DNA from: Flavobacterium keumense
GTDB lineage: Bacteria > Bacteroidota > Bacteroidia > Flavobacteriales > Flavobacteriaceae
DNA: 64,000 nucleotides
NCBI RefSeq assembly: GCF_029866485.1
Contig: NZ_CP092332.1
Span: forward strand, 1,860,001-1,924,000
Direction of reading: 5' to 3'
How positions within the stretch are numbered: position 1 is the stretch's first letter; the number at the start of each line of letters is the position of its first letter. The notes under the pieces were generated by a model. The model did not search any database, was not told the origin of the DNA, and saw nothing but the letters and a program-made list of their open reading frames with translations. Made by a program: the position numbers and the translations under genes. This document shows, in pieces, positions 46,115 to 55,440 of this stretch.

Positions 46115-46501
46115 ATGGCTACAAGAGAATTATTTATAAAAGAATTTCGCGGATTACCTTTGGGGCAAATTACCAATCAATCTTCTTTTGAAGAAAAATT
46201 TCAAAATGAGACACTACGACCTATTTTAAAACTTCAAAATGATTTGCTTATTAAAACTTTTCAATTGTACCTAAATCAAAATAAGATAAACTTCAGTAAT
46301 TACTCCATAGAAAGAAAAATAAAAACAATTGAGTTGGCTATTCTAAAAGATATTCAGTTCCAGAATTTAATTAAAGGAATGGTTTTAGGACTCTTCACTC
46401 TTGATGAATTTAGCCAATATTCCACTAATACATCTGGTTTTAATAAACGAATTCGTTTAATGCTAATTGAAAGATTACAAAGTCAATTACAATTGTTCTA
46501 A
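46115..46501 (+). CDS. Conserved hypothetical protein
   Basis: 128 residues, soluble and largely helical, starting MATRELFIKEFRGLPLGQI. It has two helices rich in Lys, Gln and Leu (RPILKLQNDLLIKTFQLYL and a C-terminal RIRLMLIERLQSQLQLF). Homologues in Flavobacteriia are sometimes labelled 'glyoxalase', but I see no metal-binding pattern to support that. It starts 3 nt after the DUF3817 gene, so the two form a small operon. Confidence 0.65.
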   Translation: MATRELFIKEFRGLPLGQITNQSSFEEKFQNETLRPILKLQNDLLIKTFQLYLNQNKINFSNYSIERKIKTIELAILKDIQFQNLIKGMVLGLFTLDEFSQYSTNTSGFNKRIRLMLIERLQSQLQLF

Positions 46502-47018
46502 ATTTATAATCTACTTTTTATTACGGTTTATTTTTTTTATTTTATTGATTTTCAGTGTTTTAAAATTAAAAATAATCTACTTTTTTTAAATTATTTGATT
46601 TTTCAATCCATAAAGAATTTACTTTTACCATTACAAACGAAATCGTTTTCTAATGCTATTGTTTTCAAAAGGTCTTTATTTATTTATTTTAATTACGTCA
46701 TTTTAACACATTGAAAATAAAAATAAGGCCTTGAATAAATATTTTTATAAGCTTTAGATTACAAATTTGACATAAAAATAAATCTAATGGATAATTTAGG
46801 TACAATATTCGAGAGTATAATATTTATTTTTTTATGATAAAAATCATAAAATCAATTATAATTCAAATTATTTTAAATTGAATATCTTAAATAAATGAAA
46901 ATAATTAAATTCCAGTTATAAATTAACATTAAAAATACGAATCTGCGATTTTATTTATTATTATTGTAGTTAACTAAAAATATCTATTAACATACTATCA
47001 AACATAAAAACAAACCAA
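46502..47018 (+). promoter_or_regulatory. 517-bp AT-rich regulatory gap before the keto-sugar operon
   Basis: No gene is seen. It contains the perfect inverted repeat AAACGAaaTCGTTT (46635-46648), resembling a LacI-type operator, and a second perfect inverted repeat TTTATGAT-aaaa-ATCATAAA (46831-46850). There is also a 14-bp direct repeat ATAATCTACTTTTT (46506-46519 and 46572-46585). No perfect TAnnTTTG promoter box lies close to the ATG at 47019, so the operon may use an activator or a sigma factor other than the main one. Confidence 0.5.
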
Positions 47019-47579
47019 ATGGAAAGACGTGAAGCACTAAAAAGAGTTGCCTATTTAATGGGAGGAGCCATTTCAGCAACAACAATGGGCGTTTTATTTG
47101 AAAGTTTTACAGTTTTAGATAAGTCTAAGATGGTAAATTTTTCAGTATCAGATGAAGCAATTTTGGCTGAATTTGCAGAAATTATTATTCCAACAACTGC
47201 TACTTCTCCAGGAGCAAAAGCTGCAGGATTAGGTCCATTTATACCAATGATGGTTCGAGATTGTTACCCAGCTAATTTACAGGAATTATTCGCTCAAGGA
47301 CTCAAAGATATGGATGAAAAATGTATCAAAACATATGGAAAGAATTTTGTTTCATTATCTGATACAGAGCGTTTACAGGTAGTCACTCATCTTCGTGATG
47401 AAGCTAAAGCAAATAGCAAACAACCTTCATTTTTTGCAATTGCAAGAGATTTAACAATTCTCGGTTATTACTCATCTGAAATTGGATGTACTCAAGCTAG
47501 AGAATATATCGCAATTCCCGGCAGATATGATGGAAATGCTCCATTAGAACCAGGTCAAAAAGCTTGGGCTACTTCATAA
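47019..47579 (+). CDS. Gluconate 2-dehydrogenase subunit 3-like protein, Tat-exported
   Basis: A 186-residue small subunit for a membrane- or periplasm-associated GMC dehydrogenase. The N-terminus MERREALKRVAYLMGGAIS is a twin-arginine type leader, followed by the mature domain with DEAILAEFAEIIIPTT and SPGAKAAGLGPFI. In characterised glucoside-3-dehydrogenase and gluconate dehydrogenase systems this subunit carries the catalytic subunit through the Tat system, since the latter has no leader. The catalytic gene follows 40 nt downstream, as expected. First gene of a ten-gene operon. Confidence 0.9.
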   Translation: MERREALKRVAYLMGGAISATTMGVLFESFTVLDKSKMVNFSVSDEAILAEFAEIIIPTTATSPGAKAAGLGPFIPMMVRDCYPANLQELFAQGLKDMDEKCIKTYGKNFVSLSDTERLQVVTHLRDEAKANSKQPSFFAIARDLTILGYYSSEIGCTQAREYIAIPGRYDGNAPLEPGQKAWATS

Positions 47580-47619
47580 TTTTTTTCAACAATTACATTT
47601 AATTAAAAATATATATATC

Positions 47620-49323
47620 GTGAATATCAATACGAACTTAAAAGAGCAAAACACTTATGACGCAATCGTTATAGGTTCTGGTATTAGTGGTGGTTGGGCT
47701 GCCAAAGAATTAACAGAAAAAGGATTACGCGTTTTAATGTTAGAACGTGGAATGAATATAGAGCATGTTAAGGATTATGAAACCGCTATGAAAGATCCTT
47801 GGGAATTTGAACATAGAGGTAGATTAACCCAAGAACAGAAAAGAACTCATCCGGTTCAAATTAGAGATTATCCTTATCAAGAAGCTAATGAAAAATGGTG
47901 GGTAAATGATTTGGAATGCCCTTATACTGAAGAAAAACGTTTTGATTGGTATAGAGGTTTTCATGTAGGAGGAAAATCGTTAATGTGGGGACGCCAAAGT
48001 TACCGTTTTAGCGATATCAACTTTGAAGACAATAAAAAAGACGGACATGGAAATGATTGGCCTATTCGCTATAAAGATTTGGCTCCATGGTATGATTATG
48101 TAGAAAGATTTGCTGGAATCAGTGGTCAAAATGAAAATTGGCCTCTTCTACCTGATGGTCAATTTCTTCCACCAATGGATTTGAACTGTGTTGAAAAATC
48201 AGTAAAAGAAAGAATTGAAAAGCATTACAATAAAGAAAGAATCTTAACTATTGGACGTACTGCCAACTTAACGGTACCTCACAATGGTCGTGGAAATTGT
48301 CAATACAGAAATTTATGTAGCCGTGGATGTCCTTTTGGGGCATATTTTAGCACACAATCTGCTACTTTACCTGCTGCTATGGCAACTAAACGTTTAACTG
48401 TTAGACCGTATTCTATTGTGAATCACATCATTTACGATAAAAACACTAAAAAAGCAAAAGGTGTTATGGTAATTGATGCAGAGACTAATGAAACAATGGA
48501 GTTTTATGCTAAAATTGTTTTTGTAAACGGTTCTACTCTAGGTTCGACCTTTATTTTGTTAAACTCTACTTCTGAAGCACATCCAAATGGTTTAGGAAAT
48601 GGAAGTGGTCAATTAGGACATAATTTAATGGATCATCATTTCCGTTGTGGTGCCGAAGGTACTGCAGAAGGTTTTGAAGACAAGTATACTTATGGACGTA
48701 GAGCGAACGGAATTTACATCCCACGTTATCAAAACTATGGTAATGATAAACGTGATTACTTAAGAGGATTTGGCTACCAAGGTGGAGCAAGTCGTGGCAA
48801 TTGGCAAGCTGATGTTGCTGAATTAGCTTTTGGGGCTGATTTTAAAAACAATATGTCTAAACCTGCAGATCACTGGAAAATGGGATTAGGAGGTTTTGGA
48901 GAAATGCTACCGTATTATGAAAATAAAGTAACACTTGACCATTCTAAAAAAGACAAATGGGGCCAACCAGTCTTAAAAATTGATTGTGAATACAAAGAGA
49001 ATGAAGAAAAAATGCGTGAAGATATGATGAATGATGCAGCTGAAATGCTTGAAGCAGCTGGTATGAAAAACATTCAAACGTATGACATTGGCTGTTATCC
49101 AGGTATGGCAATTCACGAAATGGGTACCGCTCGTATGGGTAACGATCCTAAAGATTCTGTGTTAAATAAATGGAATCAAATGCATGAGGTAAGTAATGTA
49201 TTTGTAACTGATGGATCTTGTATGCCTTCTATTGCATGCCAAAACCCTTCATTGACATTTATGGCTTTAACAGCACGTGCTGCTGATTATGCAGTTAAAG
49301 AATTAAAGAAAAAAAATATCTAG
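47620..49323 (+). CDS. GMC family oxidoreductase, probable glycoside 3-dehydrogenase catalytic subunit
   Basis: A 567-residue FAD enzyme. FAD-binding motif IVIGSGISGGWAAKEL (about residues 16-31), GRQSYRFSD (about 124), and the C-terminal active-site segments AIHEMGTARMGNDP (about 500) and CQNPSLTFMALTARA (about 540). A Cys cluster CQYRNLCSRGC (C-x5-C-x3-C, about 226-236) could hold an Fe-S centre, as in FAD glucose dehydrogenase complexes. There is no leader, so export probably depends on the subunit encoded upstream. With DUF1080 and cytochrome c genes in the same operon, oxidation of sugar C3-OH is the likeliest reaction. It starts with GTG; no in-frame ATG is suitable. Confidence 0.9.
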   Translation: MNINTNLKEQNTYDAIVIGSGISGGWAAKELTEKGLRVLMLERGMNIEHVKDYETAMKDPWEFEHRGRLTQEQKRTHPVQIRDYPYQEANEKWWVNDLECPYTEEKRFDWYRGFHVGGKSLMWGRQSYRFSDINFEDNKKDGHGNDWPIRYKDLAPWYDYVERFAGISGQNENWPLLPDGQFLPPMDLNCVEKSVKERIEKHYNKERILTIGRTANLTVPHNGRGNCQYRNLCSRGCPFGAYFSTQSATLPAAMATKRLTVRPYSIVNHIIYDKNTKKAKGVMVIDAETNETMEFYAKIVFVNGSTLGSTFILLNSTSEAHPNGLGNGSGQLGHNLMDHHFRCGAEGTAEGFEDKYTYGRRANGIYIPRYQNYGNDKRDYLRGFGYQGGASRGNWQADVAELAFGADFKNNMSKPADHWKMGLGGFGEMLPYYENKVTLDHSKKDKWGQPVLKIDCEYKENEEKMREDMMNDAAEMLEAAGMKNIQTYDIGCYPGMAIHEMGTARMGNDPKDSVLNKWNQMHEVSNVFVTDGSCMPSIACQNPSLTFMALTARAADYAVKELKKKNI

Positions 49324-49332
49324 GTTACTATT

Positions 49333-50496
49333 ATGACAAGAAAATTAAGAATGGGAATGGTCGGTGGCGGCCAAGATGCTTTTATTGGAGCAATACATCG
49401 TTTAGCAGCCAATATGGATGGCTTAATTGAATTAAGTTGTGGTGCTTTGAGCATCAATCCTGAAGTAGCGAAAGCATCTGGAAAAGCATTATTTCTTCCT
49501 GAATCAAGAACGTATTTGACTTACGAAGAAATGATTAAAGCGGAAGCGGCTTTACCAGCTGATGAGAGAATTGATTTTGTTACCATTGTAACACCCAATT
49601 TCGCTCACTTTGCTCCTGCTATGATGGCTTTGGAACACGGATTTAATGTAGTCATCGAAAAGCCAATTACATTTTCGTTAGAGGAAGCAAAACTATTAGA
49701 GAAAAAATTAAAAGAAACAGGATTAACACTTTGTCTAACCCACACCTACTCTGGTTACCCAATGGTAAAACAAGCCAAAGCTATGGTAAGAGAAGGGCAA
49801 TTAGGTAAAATTCGTAAGGTTTGGGTAGAATATCCTCAAGGATGGTTGAGTAAACTATCCGAAAGAGAAGGAAATGCTCAAGCTGCCTGGCGAACAGATC
49901 CTAAGAAATCAGGGAAAAGTTCTGTAATGGGTGATATTGGAACTCATGCAGCGCATTTAGCTGAATATATTACAGGATCAAAAATTATGGAAATTTGTGC
50001 TGAATTAAACACTTTAGTAGAAGGTCGCGTAATGGACGATGACGGGGCTGTAATGCTAAAATTTGATAATGGAGCTAAAGGGGTTTTAATGGCATCTCAA
50101 GTAGCAGCTGGTGAAGAAAATGCTGTTAAGATTAGAGTGTATGGCGAAAAAGGTGGCATCGAATGGTTACAACACGAGCCTAATTCTTTGATTGTGAAAT
50201 GGTTAGAAAAACCGGTGCAAATTTTAAGAGCCGGTTCAAATTATGGTCATTTATCTTCATTTGCTAGACACAATTGCAGAACCCCAGGCGGACATCCAGA
50301 AGGTTATTTAGAAGCTTTTGCTAATATCTACAGAAACTTTGCTTTAACTTTAGGATGTAAAATTGAAGGTACACAACCTACTCCAGAAATGTTGGACTTC
50401 CCTTCTATCGAGGATGGTTTGCGAGGTATGGCATTTATTGATAATGTAGTTTTATCAGCAAAGTCTGATAAAAAATGGACCCCTAACGTTTTATAA
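49333..50496 (+). CDS. Gfo/Idh/MocA family oxidoreductase, cytoplasmic
   Basis: 387 residues. The NAD(P)-binding N-terminal Rossmann domain has GMVGGGQDAFIGAIHRLAA (about residues 8-26), followed by VIEKPITF (EKP motif with the catalytic-site Lys, about 110) and the C-terminal substrate domain with GDIGTHAAHLAEYITG (about 199). No export leader. In keto-sugar operons such enzymes reduce 3-keto sugars or oxidise sugars with NAD. It starts 9 nt after the GMC gene, and the next gene follows 3 nt after it. Confidence 0.9.
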   Translation: MTRKLRMGMVGGGQDAFIGAIHRLAANMDGLIELSCGALSINPEVAKASGKALFLPESRTYLTYEEMIKAEAALPADERIDFVTIVTPNFAHFAPAMMALEHGFNVVIEKPITFSLEEAKLLEKKLKETGLTLCLTHTYSGYPMVKQAKAMVREGQLGKIRKVWVEYPQGWLSKLSEREGNAQAAWRTDPKKSGKSSVMGDIGTHAAHLAEYITGSKIMEICAELNTLVEGRVMDDDGAVMLKFDNGAKGVLMASQVAAGEENAVKIRVYGEKGGIEWLQHEPNSLIVKWLEKPVQILRAGSNYGHLSSFARHNCRTPGGHPEGYLEAFANIYRNFALTLGCKIEGTQPTPEMLDFPSIEDGLRGMAFIDNVVLSAKSDKKWTPNVL

Positions 50497-50499
50497 TTT

Positions 50500-51552
50500 A
50501 TGACAACAATACAAGGACCAGCAGTTTTTTTGGCGCAATTTGTTGGAGATAAAGCTCCATTTAATTCGTTAGACGGGATATGTAAATGGGCAGCTGATTT
50601 AGGTTTTAAAGCGATACAAATGCCAACATTAGATGCGCGTTTTATCGATTTGCAAAAAGCAGCTGAAAGTAAAACCTATGCAGATGAATTGACAGGAAAA
50701 ATAGCCTCTTACGGCTTACAAATTTCAGAATTGTCAACACATTTACAAGGCCAACTAGTAGCTGTTCATCCTGCTTATGATGATTTCTTCGATGGCTTTG
50801 CTCCTGCTGCTTTGCGCGGGAATCCAAAAGCACGTCAAGAATGGGCAGTACAACAACTAAAATATGCCGCTCAAGCTTCTCAAAATTTAGGATTAAATGC
50901 ACACGCTACTTTTAGTGGCTCATTGCTTTGGCAATTTTTTCATCCTTGGCCTCAAAGACCACCGGGATTAATCGAGGAAGGATTTGCAGAATTAGCCAAA
51001 CGTTGGTTACCAATTTTAAATGAATTTGATCAGAATGGTGTGGATGTTTGTTATGAGATTCATCCAGGAGAAGATTTGTTTGATGGTGAAACCTACGAAA
51101 TGTTTTTGAAAGCAGTAAACAACCATTCGAGAGCCTGTTTATTGTATGATCCATCTCATTTTGTATTACAGCAATTGGACTACATTCAGTATATTGATTT
51201 TTATCACGAACGCATAAAAGCATTTCATGTTAAAGATGCCGAATTCAATCCTACAGGTAAACAAGGAACTTTTGGTGGATACCAAGGTTGGGCTGACCGT
51301 GCAGGACGATATCGCTCACCAGGTGATGGTCAAGTTGATTTCAAAACTATCTTTAGTAAACTAGCACAATACGATTACAAAGGTTGGGCGGTGATGGAAT
51401 GGGAATGCTGTATCAAAAATCAAGAAGATGGTGCTCGTGAGGGTGCAGAATTTATCAAAAAACATATTATCAGGGTGACTGACAAAGCATTTGATGATTT
51501 TGCAGCAGTTGAAACCAATACACAACTGAACAGAAAAAATTTAGGATTATAA
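50500..51552 (+). CDS. Sugar phosphate isomerase/epimerase family TIM barrel, cytoplasmic
   Basis: A 350-residue AP-endonuclease-2-like barrel (xylose-isomerase-like superfamily). Metal-ligand positions are seen in VCYEIHPGEDLFDG (about residue 183), LLYDPSHFVLQQLDYI (about 213), FHVKDAEFNPTG (about 242) and the C-terminal WAVMEWECCIK (about 314). It lacks a leader. Family members isomerise or epimerise keto-sugars or cleave 3-keto-glycosides. It is tightly linked to the preceding oxidoreductase, so the two probably act in sequence. Confidence 0.87.
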   Translation: MTTIQGPAVFLAQFVGDKAPFNSLDGICKWAADLGFKAIQMPTLDARFIDLQKAAESKTYADELTGKIASYGLQISELSTHLQGQLVAVHPAYDDFFDGFAPAALRGNPKARQEWAVQQLKYAAQASQNLGLNAHATFSGSLLWQFFHPWPQRPPGLIEEGFAELAKRWLPILNEFDQNGVDVCYEIHPGEDLFDGETYEMFLKAVNNHSRACLLYDPSHFVLQQLDYIQYIDFYHERIKAFHVKDAEFNPTGKQGTFGGYQGWADRAGRYRSPGDGQVDFKTIFSKLAQYDYKGWAVMEWECCIKNQEDGAREGAEFIKKHIIRVTDKAFDDFAAVETNTQLNRKNLGL

Positions 51553-51569
51553 AAAACATAATAAACAAA

Positions 51570-51935
51570 ATGAAACGTACTTATTTACTATTAGGCATAG
51601 CCGCATTTACTTTAGCTTCTTTTTCTAAAATAGATTCAGATAAAAAATACATCAAGAAAACAACTATCAAAGTTCAATCAAATGATGGTGAAAGATTAAT
51701 CGCAAAATCAGATTGTGTGGGTTGTCATAAATTAGATAAAAAATTGATAGGGCCAGCTTATATAGATGTTGCAAAAAAATATGCTAATACTGATAAAAAT
51801 GTTAGTTATTTAGCAGACAAAATTATTAAAGGAGGTTCAGGTGTTTGGGGATCAATGCCTATGTCTGCTCATTCCTCTTTGAAAAAAGAAGATGCTAAAT
51901 CAATGGCCAAATATATTTTATCATTAAAAAAATAG
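51570..51935 (+). CDS. Small monohaem cytochrome c, exported
   Basis: 121 residues. The N-terminal signal peptide (MKRTYLLLGIAAFTLASFS) is followed by a class I cytochrome c domain with the haem motif CVGCH (about residues 49-53) and a Met ligand in GSMPMSAHSSL (about 94-104). It probably takes electrons from the GMC dehydrogenase toward a terminal oxidase, as the cytochrome subunit does in known gluconate and glucoside-3-dehydrogenase complexes. Located between the cytoplasmic-type and Tat-type oxidoreductase genes. Confidence 0.9.
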   Translation: MKRTYLLLGIAAFTLASFSKIDSDKKYIKKTTIKVQSNDGERLIAKSDCVGCHKLDKKLIGPAYIDVAKKYANTDKNVSYLADKIIKGGSGVWGSMPMSAHSSLKKEDAKSMAKYILSLKK

Positions 51936-51976
51936 AAATTTAGTCATTTACTATTACCAACTAACTTATAGAAATT

Positions 51977-53431
51977 ATGAAAAAGGAAGAACAAAAAATG
52001 CCAAATAACAATCGTCGAGACTTCATAAAAACTGGTGCTATGGCAGCAGCAGCTTTTATGATTGTTCCTCGTCATGTATTGGGAAAAGGCTATATAGCCC
52101 CAAGTGATCGATTAGTAATTGCAGGAATTGGTGTTGGTGGAAAAGGGCAATCTGATATCGCAATGTTCCACAAAAGTGGAAAAGCTAATATTGGTTTTTT
52201 ATGTGATGTTGACACTCGAAGAGCAGCTAATAGTGTAAATGCTTTTCCGAAAGCTAAGTTTTATAAAGATTGGCGCGAAATGTTAGACAAAGAGCATAAA
52301 AATTTTGATGCTGTTTCAGTTTCTACTCCCGATCATAATCATGCTATTCAATGTCTGGCAGCAATGCAGTTGGGTAAACATGTATATGTCCAAAAGCCAA
52401 TGGCTCATGATATTTATGAAGCTAGAATTTTAACTCAAGCCGCTAAAAAATACAAAGTAGTGACACAAATGGGAAATCAGGGTTCTTCTAATGATGCTTC
52501 TAGAACTATGAAAGAATGGTATGAAGCAGGCTTAATAGGAGATGTTCACACCATATATGCTTGGACAGATCGACCTGTTTGGCCACAAGGTATTCCTTGG
52601 TCAACAGCAAAGCCTGAAGTGCCAAAAGAGCTAGATTGGGATTTATGGTTAGGAACAGCTCCTTATAAAAACTATGTAGATAAATTAGTTCCATTTAACT
52701 GGAGAGGATGGTGGGATTATGGAACCGGAGCTTTAGGAGACATGGGATGTCACTTATTAGAAACTCCTTTTAGCGTTTTAAATTTAAAATATGCAAAAGA
52801 TGTTCAGTGTAGTGTGGGATCTGTTTATGTAGATGAATTTAAACGTGGTTATTTTCCAGAAAGTTGTCCTCCTTCTAGTCATGTTACCTTAACTTTTCCT
52901 AAAACAGACAAAACAGAAGGTGATGTTACAGTACACTGGATGGATGGGGGTATTCAGCCTGTTCGTCCTAAAGAATTAGGTCCAAATGAAATTTTTGGAG
53001 ACGGAGGCAATGGAACATTATTCGTAGGAACCAAAGGAAAAATGATGTGCGACACCTACGGACTAAATCCTCGTTTATTGCCATTAAGTAGAAATGAAAA
53101 TCTTCATGTAGCAGAAAAATACCCACGTGTAAAAGATGGTATGGATGGTCACTATAGACAATGGGTTGAAGCCGCTATTGCTGGATATGGAAAACACCAA
53201 GTAAGTTCCGGTTTCGAAATTGCAGGGCCATTAACAGAGGCATTATTAATGGCTAATTTGGCAATCAGAGGTTATGATATTGTCCGAGATGAATTAGGAG
53301 AAGATGTATATCCAGGTCGTTCTGCTAAGTTGTTATGGGACAATGATGCCATGAGAATTACAAATTTTGATGAAGTAAATCAATTTGTGAAACGTGAGTA
53401 TCGCGAAGGATGGAAAAATTTAACACTTTAA
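51977..53431 (+). CDS. Gfo/Idh/MocA family oxidoreductase, Tat-exported
   Basis: 484 residues. The N-terminus has a classic Bacteroidota Tat leader NNRRDFIKTGAMAAAAF; the ATG at 51998 (eight residues in) is an equally good start. The NAD(P) motif is IAGIGVGGKGQSDI (about residues 50-63), followed by VYVQKPMAHDIYEA (EKP-like block, here QKP, about 137) and the C-terminal domain with GALGDMGCHLLETPF (about 252). Exported members carry a tightly bound cofactor and act in internal redox cycles, for instance in glycoside cleavage. The 484-residue size is the larger 'Gfo/Idh, C-terminal DUF' type common in Bacteroidota and Planctomycetes. Confidence 0.9.
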   Translation: MKKEEQKMPNNNRRDFIKTGAMAAAAFMIVPRHVLGKGYIAPSDRLVIAGIGVGGKGQSDIAMFHKSGKANIGFLCDVDTRRAANSVNAFPKAKFYKDWREMLDKEHKNFDAVSVSTPDHNHAIQCLAAMQLGKHVYVQKPMAHDIYEARILTQAAKKYKVVTQMGNQGSSNDASRTMKEWYEAGLIGDVHTIYAWTDRPVWPQGIPWSTAKPEVPKELDWDLWLGTAPYKNYVDKLVPFNWRGWWDYGTGALGDMGCHLLETPFSVLNLKYAKDVQCSVGSVYVDEFKRGYFPESCPPSSHVTLTFPKTDKTEGDVTVHWMDGGIQPVRPKELGPNEIFGDGGNGTLFVGTKGKMMCDTYGLNPRLLPLSRNENLHVAEKYPRVKDGMDGHYRQWVEAAIAGYGKHQVSSGFEIAGPLTEALLMANLAIRGYDIVRDELGEDVYPGRSAKLLWDNDAMRITNFDEVNQFVKREYREGWKNLTL

Positions 53432-53441
53432 TACAAACAAA

Positions 53442-54167
53442 ATGATTAAGAATATTTTTAAAATAGCACTACTTACTATTTTGATACAAACAACTAATGC
53501 TCAGACTGCTTTACCGAAAGGATTTGTTTCACTATTTGACGGACAAACTACCACAGGTTGGCATTCATACGGAAAAAAAACTGCTGGTTCTGCTTGGAAA
53601 GTAGAAGATGGAGTATTGCATTTTGATCCAATAATCGCTAAAAACGGTCAAGGTGGTGATTTAGTCACCGATAAAGAATACACTAATTTCCATTTAAAAT
53701 TAGAATGGAAAGTGGCTGCTAAATCTAATAGTGGAATAATTTTTTATGTTAATGAAGATTTGGCAAAATTTAAAAACACCTACGAAACTGGGTTAGAAAT
53801 GCAAGTTTTAGATAACGATGGTCATCCAGATGGTAAAATAGAAAAACATAGAGCTGGTGATTTATACGATTTAATCAAAAGTACAACTGAACCTGTAAAA
53901 CCTGTAGGTGAATGGAATTCTGTAGATATTGTATGTAAATTCGGGAAATTACAAATGTTACTAAACGGAGTGAAAGTAGTCGAAACCATGCTTTGGGATG
54001 ATAATTTTAAAGCGCTTGTTGCTAAAAGTAAATTTGCTACTTGGCCAGGATTTGCTGCATTCCAGTCTGGAAAAATTGCTTTACAAGACCATGGAGATAA
54101 TGTTTGGTACAGAAATATCATGATCAAAGAATGGAATTCATTGCAACCTACAACAGGTTGTAAATAA
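53442..54167 (+). CDS. DUF1080 / 3-keto-disaccharide hydrolase domain protein, exported
   Basis: 241 residues. The signal peptide (MIKNIFKIALLTILIQTTNA) is followed by a jelly-roll domain with the family marks GFVSLFDGQTTTGWHSYG (about residues 27-44), NFHLKLEWKVAAKSNSGIIF (about 86-105), EMQVLDNDGHPDGK (about 122) and the C-terminal GKIALQDHGDNVWYRNI (about 213-229). Proteins of this family hydrolyse 3-keto-glycosides made by the partner dehydrogenase. It lies 10 nt after the Tat-exported oxidoreductase gene, which fits joint action in the periplasm. Confidence 0.9.
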   Translation: MIKNIFKIALLTILIQTTNAQTALPKGFVSLFDGQTTTGWHSYGKKTAGSAWKVEDGVLHFDPIIAKNGQGGDLVTDKEYTNFHLKLEWKVAAKSNSGIIFYVNEDLAKFKNTYETGLEMQVLDNDGHPDGKIEKHRAGDLYDLIKSTTEPVKPVGEWNSVDIVCKFGKLQMLLNGVKVVETMLWDDNFKALVAKSKFATWPGFAAFQSGKIALQDHGDNVWYRNIMIKEWNSLQPTTGCK

Positions 54168-54203
54168 TTAAAAAGTAACTAACCAAACCAAAAAAATAAA
54201 TTT

Positions 54204-55433
54204 ATGAATACAACCAACCGTATTAAATTATCAACTATGATGTTCCTTGAATTTTTCATATGGGGCGCGTGGTTTGTAACATTAGGAACATTTTTAGGAA
54301 CTAATTTAAAAGCATCTGGAGCCGAAAGTGCTGCTGTATTTTCTACTCAATCTTGGGGAGCTATTATTGCCCCTTTCATTATTGGATTAATTGCAGACCG
54401 TTATTTTAATGCCGAAAGAATTTTAGGAGTATTACACTTGATAGGTGCTTTTTTAATGTACCAAATGTACCAATCTAATGAAGTAGGCTCTTTTTATATC
54501 TATGTTCTAAGTTATATGGTTTTATACATGCCAACTTTGGCATTGGTAAATTCAGTAGCCTTCAATCAAATGAAAGATCCTGAAAAAGAATTTGCCAACA
54601 TTCGCGTTTGGGGAACTATCGGATGGATTTTAGCTGGATTAGCGATTAGTTTTGTTTTTCATTGGGATACCACTGAAAATATTGCTCAAGGAATGTTGAA
54701 AAACACGTTCTTATTGGCAGGAATTGCTGCATTGGTATTAGGATTACTAAGCTTTACCTTACCTGCTACTCCACCTAAGGTATCGGATGATAAAATTAAA
54801 ATTGCTGACATCATTGGATTAGACGCATTGAAATTATTGAAAGATAAAAACTTTGCAGTATTCTTCCTTTCTTCTATTTTGATTTGTATTCCATTGGCGT
54901 TTTATTACCAAAATGCGCATCCATTTTTAACCGAAGCTGGAATAGAAAATCCAACAGGAAAAATGGCTATTGGTCAAATTTCTGAGGCACTATTCTTATT
55001 ATTAATTCCTGTTTTCTTTACTCGTTTCGGATTTAAGAAAACGATTTTAGTAGGAATGTTGGCTTGGGCTATTCGTTATGCACTATTTGCGTACGGAAAT
55101 GGTGCTGATTTGAGTTTTATGTTAATTATTGGAATAGCATTACACGGAATTTGTTATGATTTCTTCTTTGTTTCTGGACAAATTTATACTAATTCAAAAG
55201 CAGGAGAAAAATACAAAAGTGCTGCTCAAGGGTTAATTACTTTGGCCACTTATGGTGTGGGTATGTTAATCGGTTTTGCAGTAGCGGGATGGATTACAGA
55301 TAATTACAAAACTGCAACAGGAACAATCAACTGGGAGATGGTCTGGATTATTCCTGCAGGAATTGCTCTAGCTGTTTTTGTTTTATTTGCATTGACATTC
55401 AACGACAAAAATAAAGCAGAAGTTTCACACTAA
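54204..55433 (+). CDS. MFS transporter of the nucleoside:H+ symporter (NupG-like) group
   Basis: A 409-residue inner-membrane protein with about twelve hydrophobic helices, starting KLSTMMFLEFFIWGAWFVTLG. The NHS-family segment GAIIAPFIIGLIADRYFNAERIL follows helix 2. In this operon it more likely imports a sugar product (a keto-sugar or released monosaccharide) than nucleosides; that is inference from context. No SusC/SusD pair is present, so outer-membrane uptake is encoded elsewhere. Confidence 0.87.
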   Translation: MNTTNRIKLSTMMFLEFFIWGAWFVTLGTFLGTNLKASGAESAAVFSTQSWGAIIAPFIIGLIADRYFNAERILGVLHLIGAFLMYQMYQSNEVGSFYIYVLSYMVLYMPTLALVNSVAFNQMKDPEKEFANIRVWGTIGWILAGLAISFVFHWDTTENIAQGMLKNTFLLAGIAALVLGLLSFTLPATPPKVSDDKIKIADIIGLDALKLLKDKNFAVFFLSSILICIPLAFYYQNAHPFLTEAGIENPTGKMAIGQISEALFLLLIPVFFTRFGFKKTILVGMLAWAIRYALFAYGNGADLSFMLIIGIALHGICYDFFFVSGQIYTNSKAGEKYKSAAQGLITLATYGVGMLIGFAVAGWITDNYKTATGTINWEMVWIIPAGIALAVFVLFALTFNDKNKAEVSH

Positions 55434-55440
55434 ATCACAG

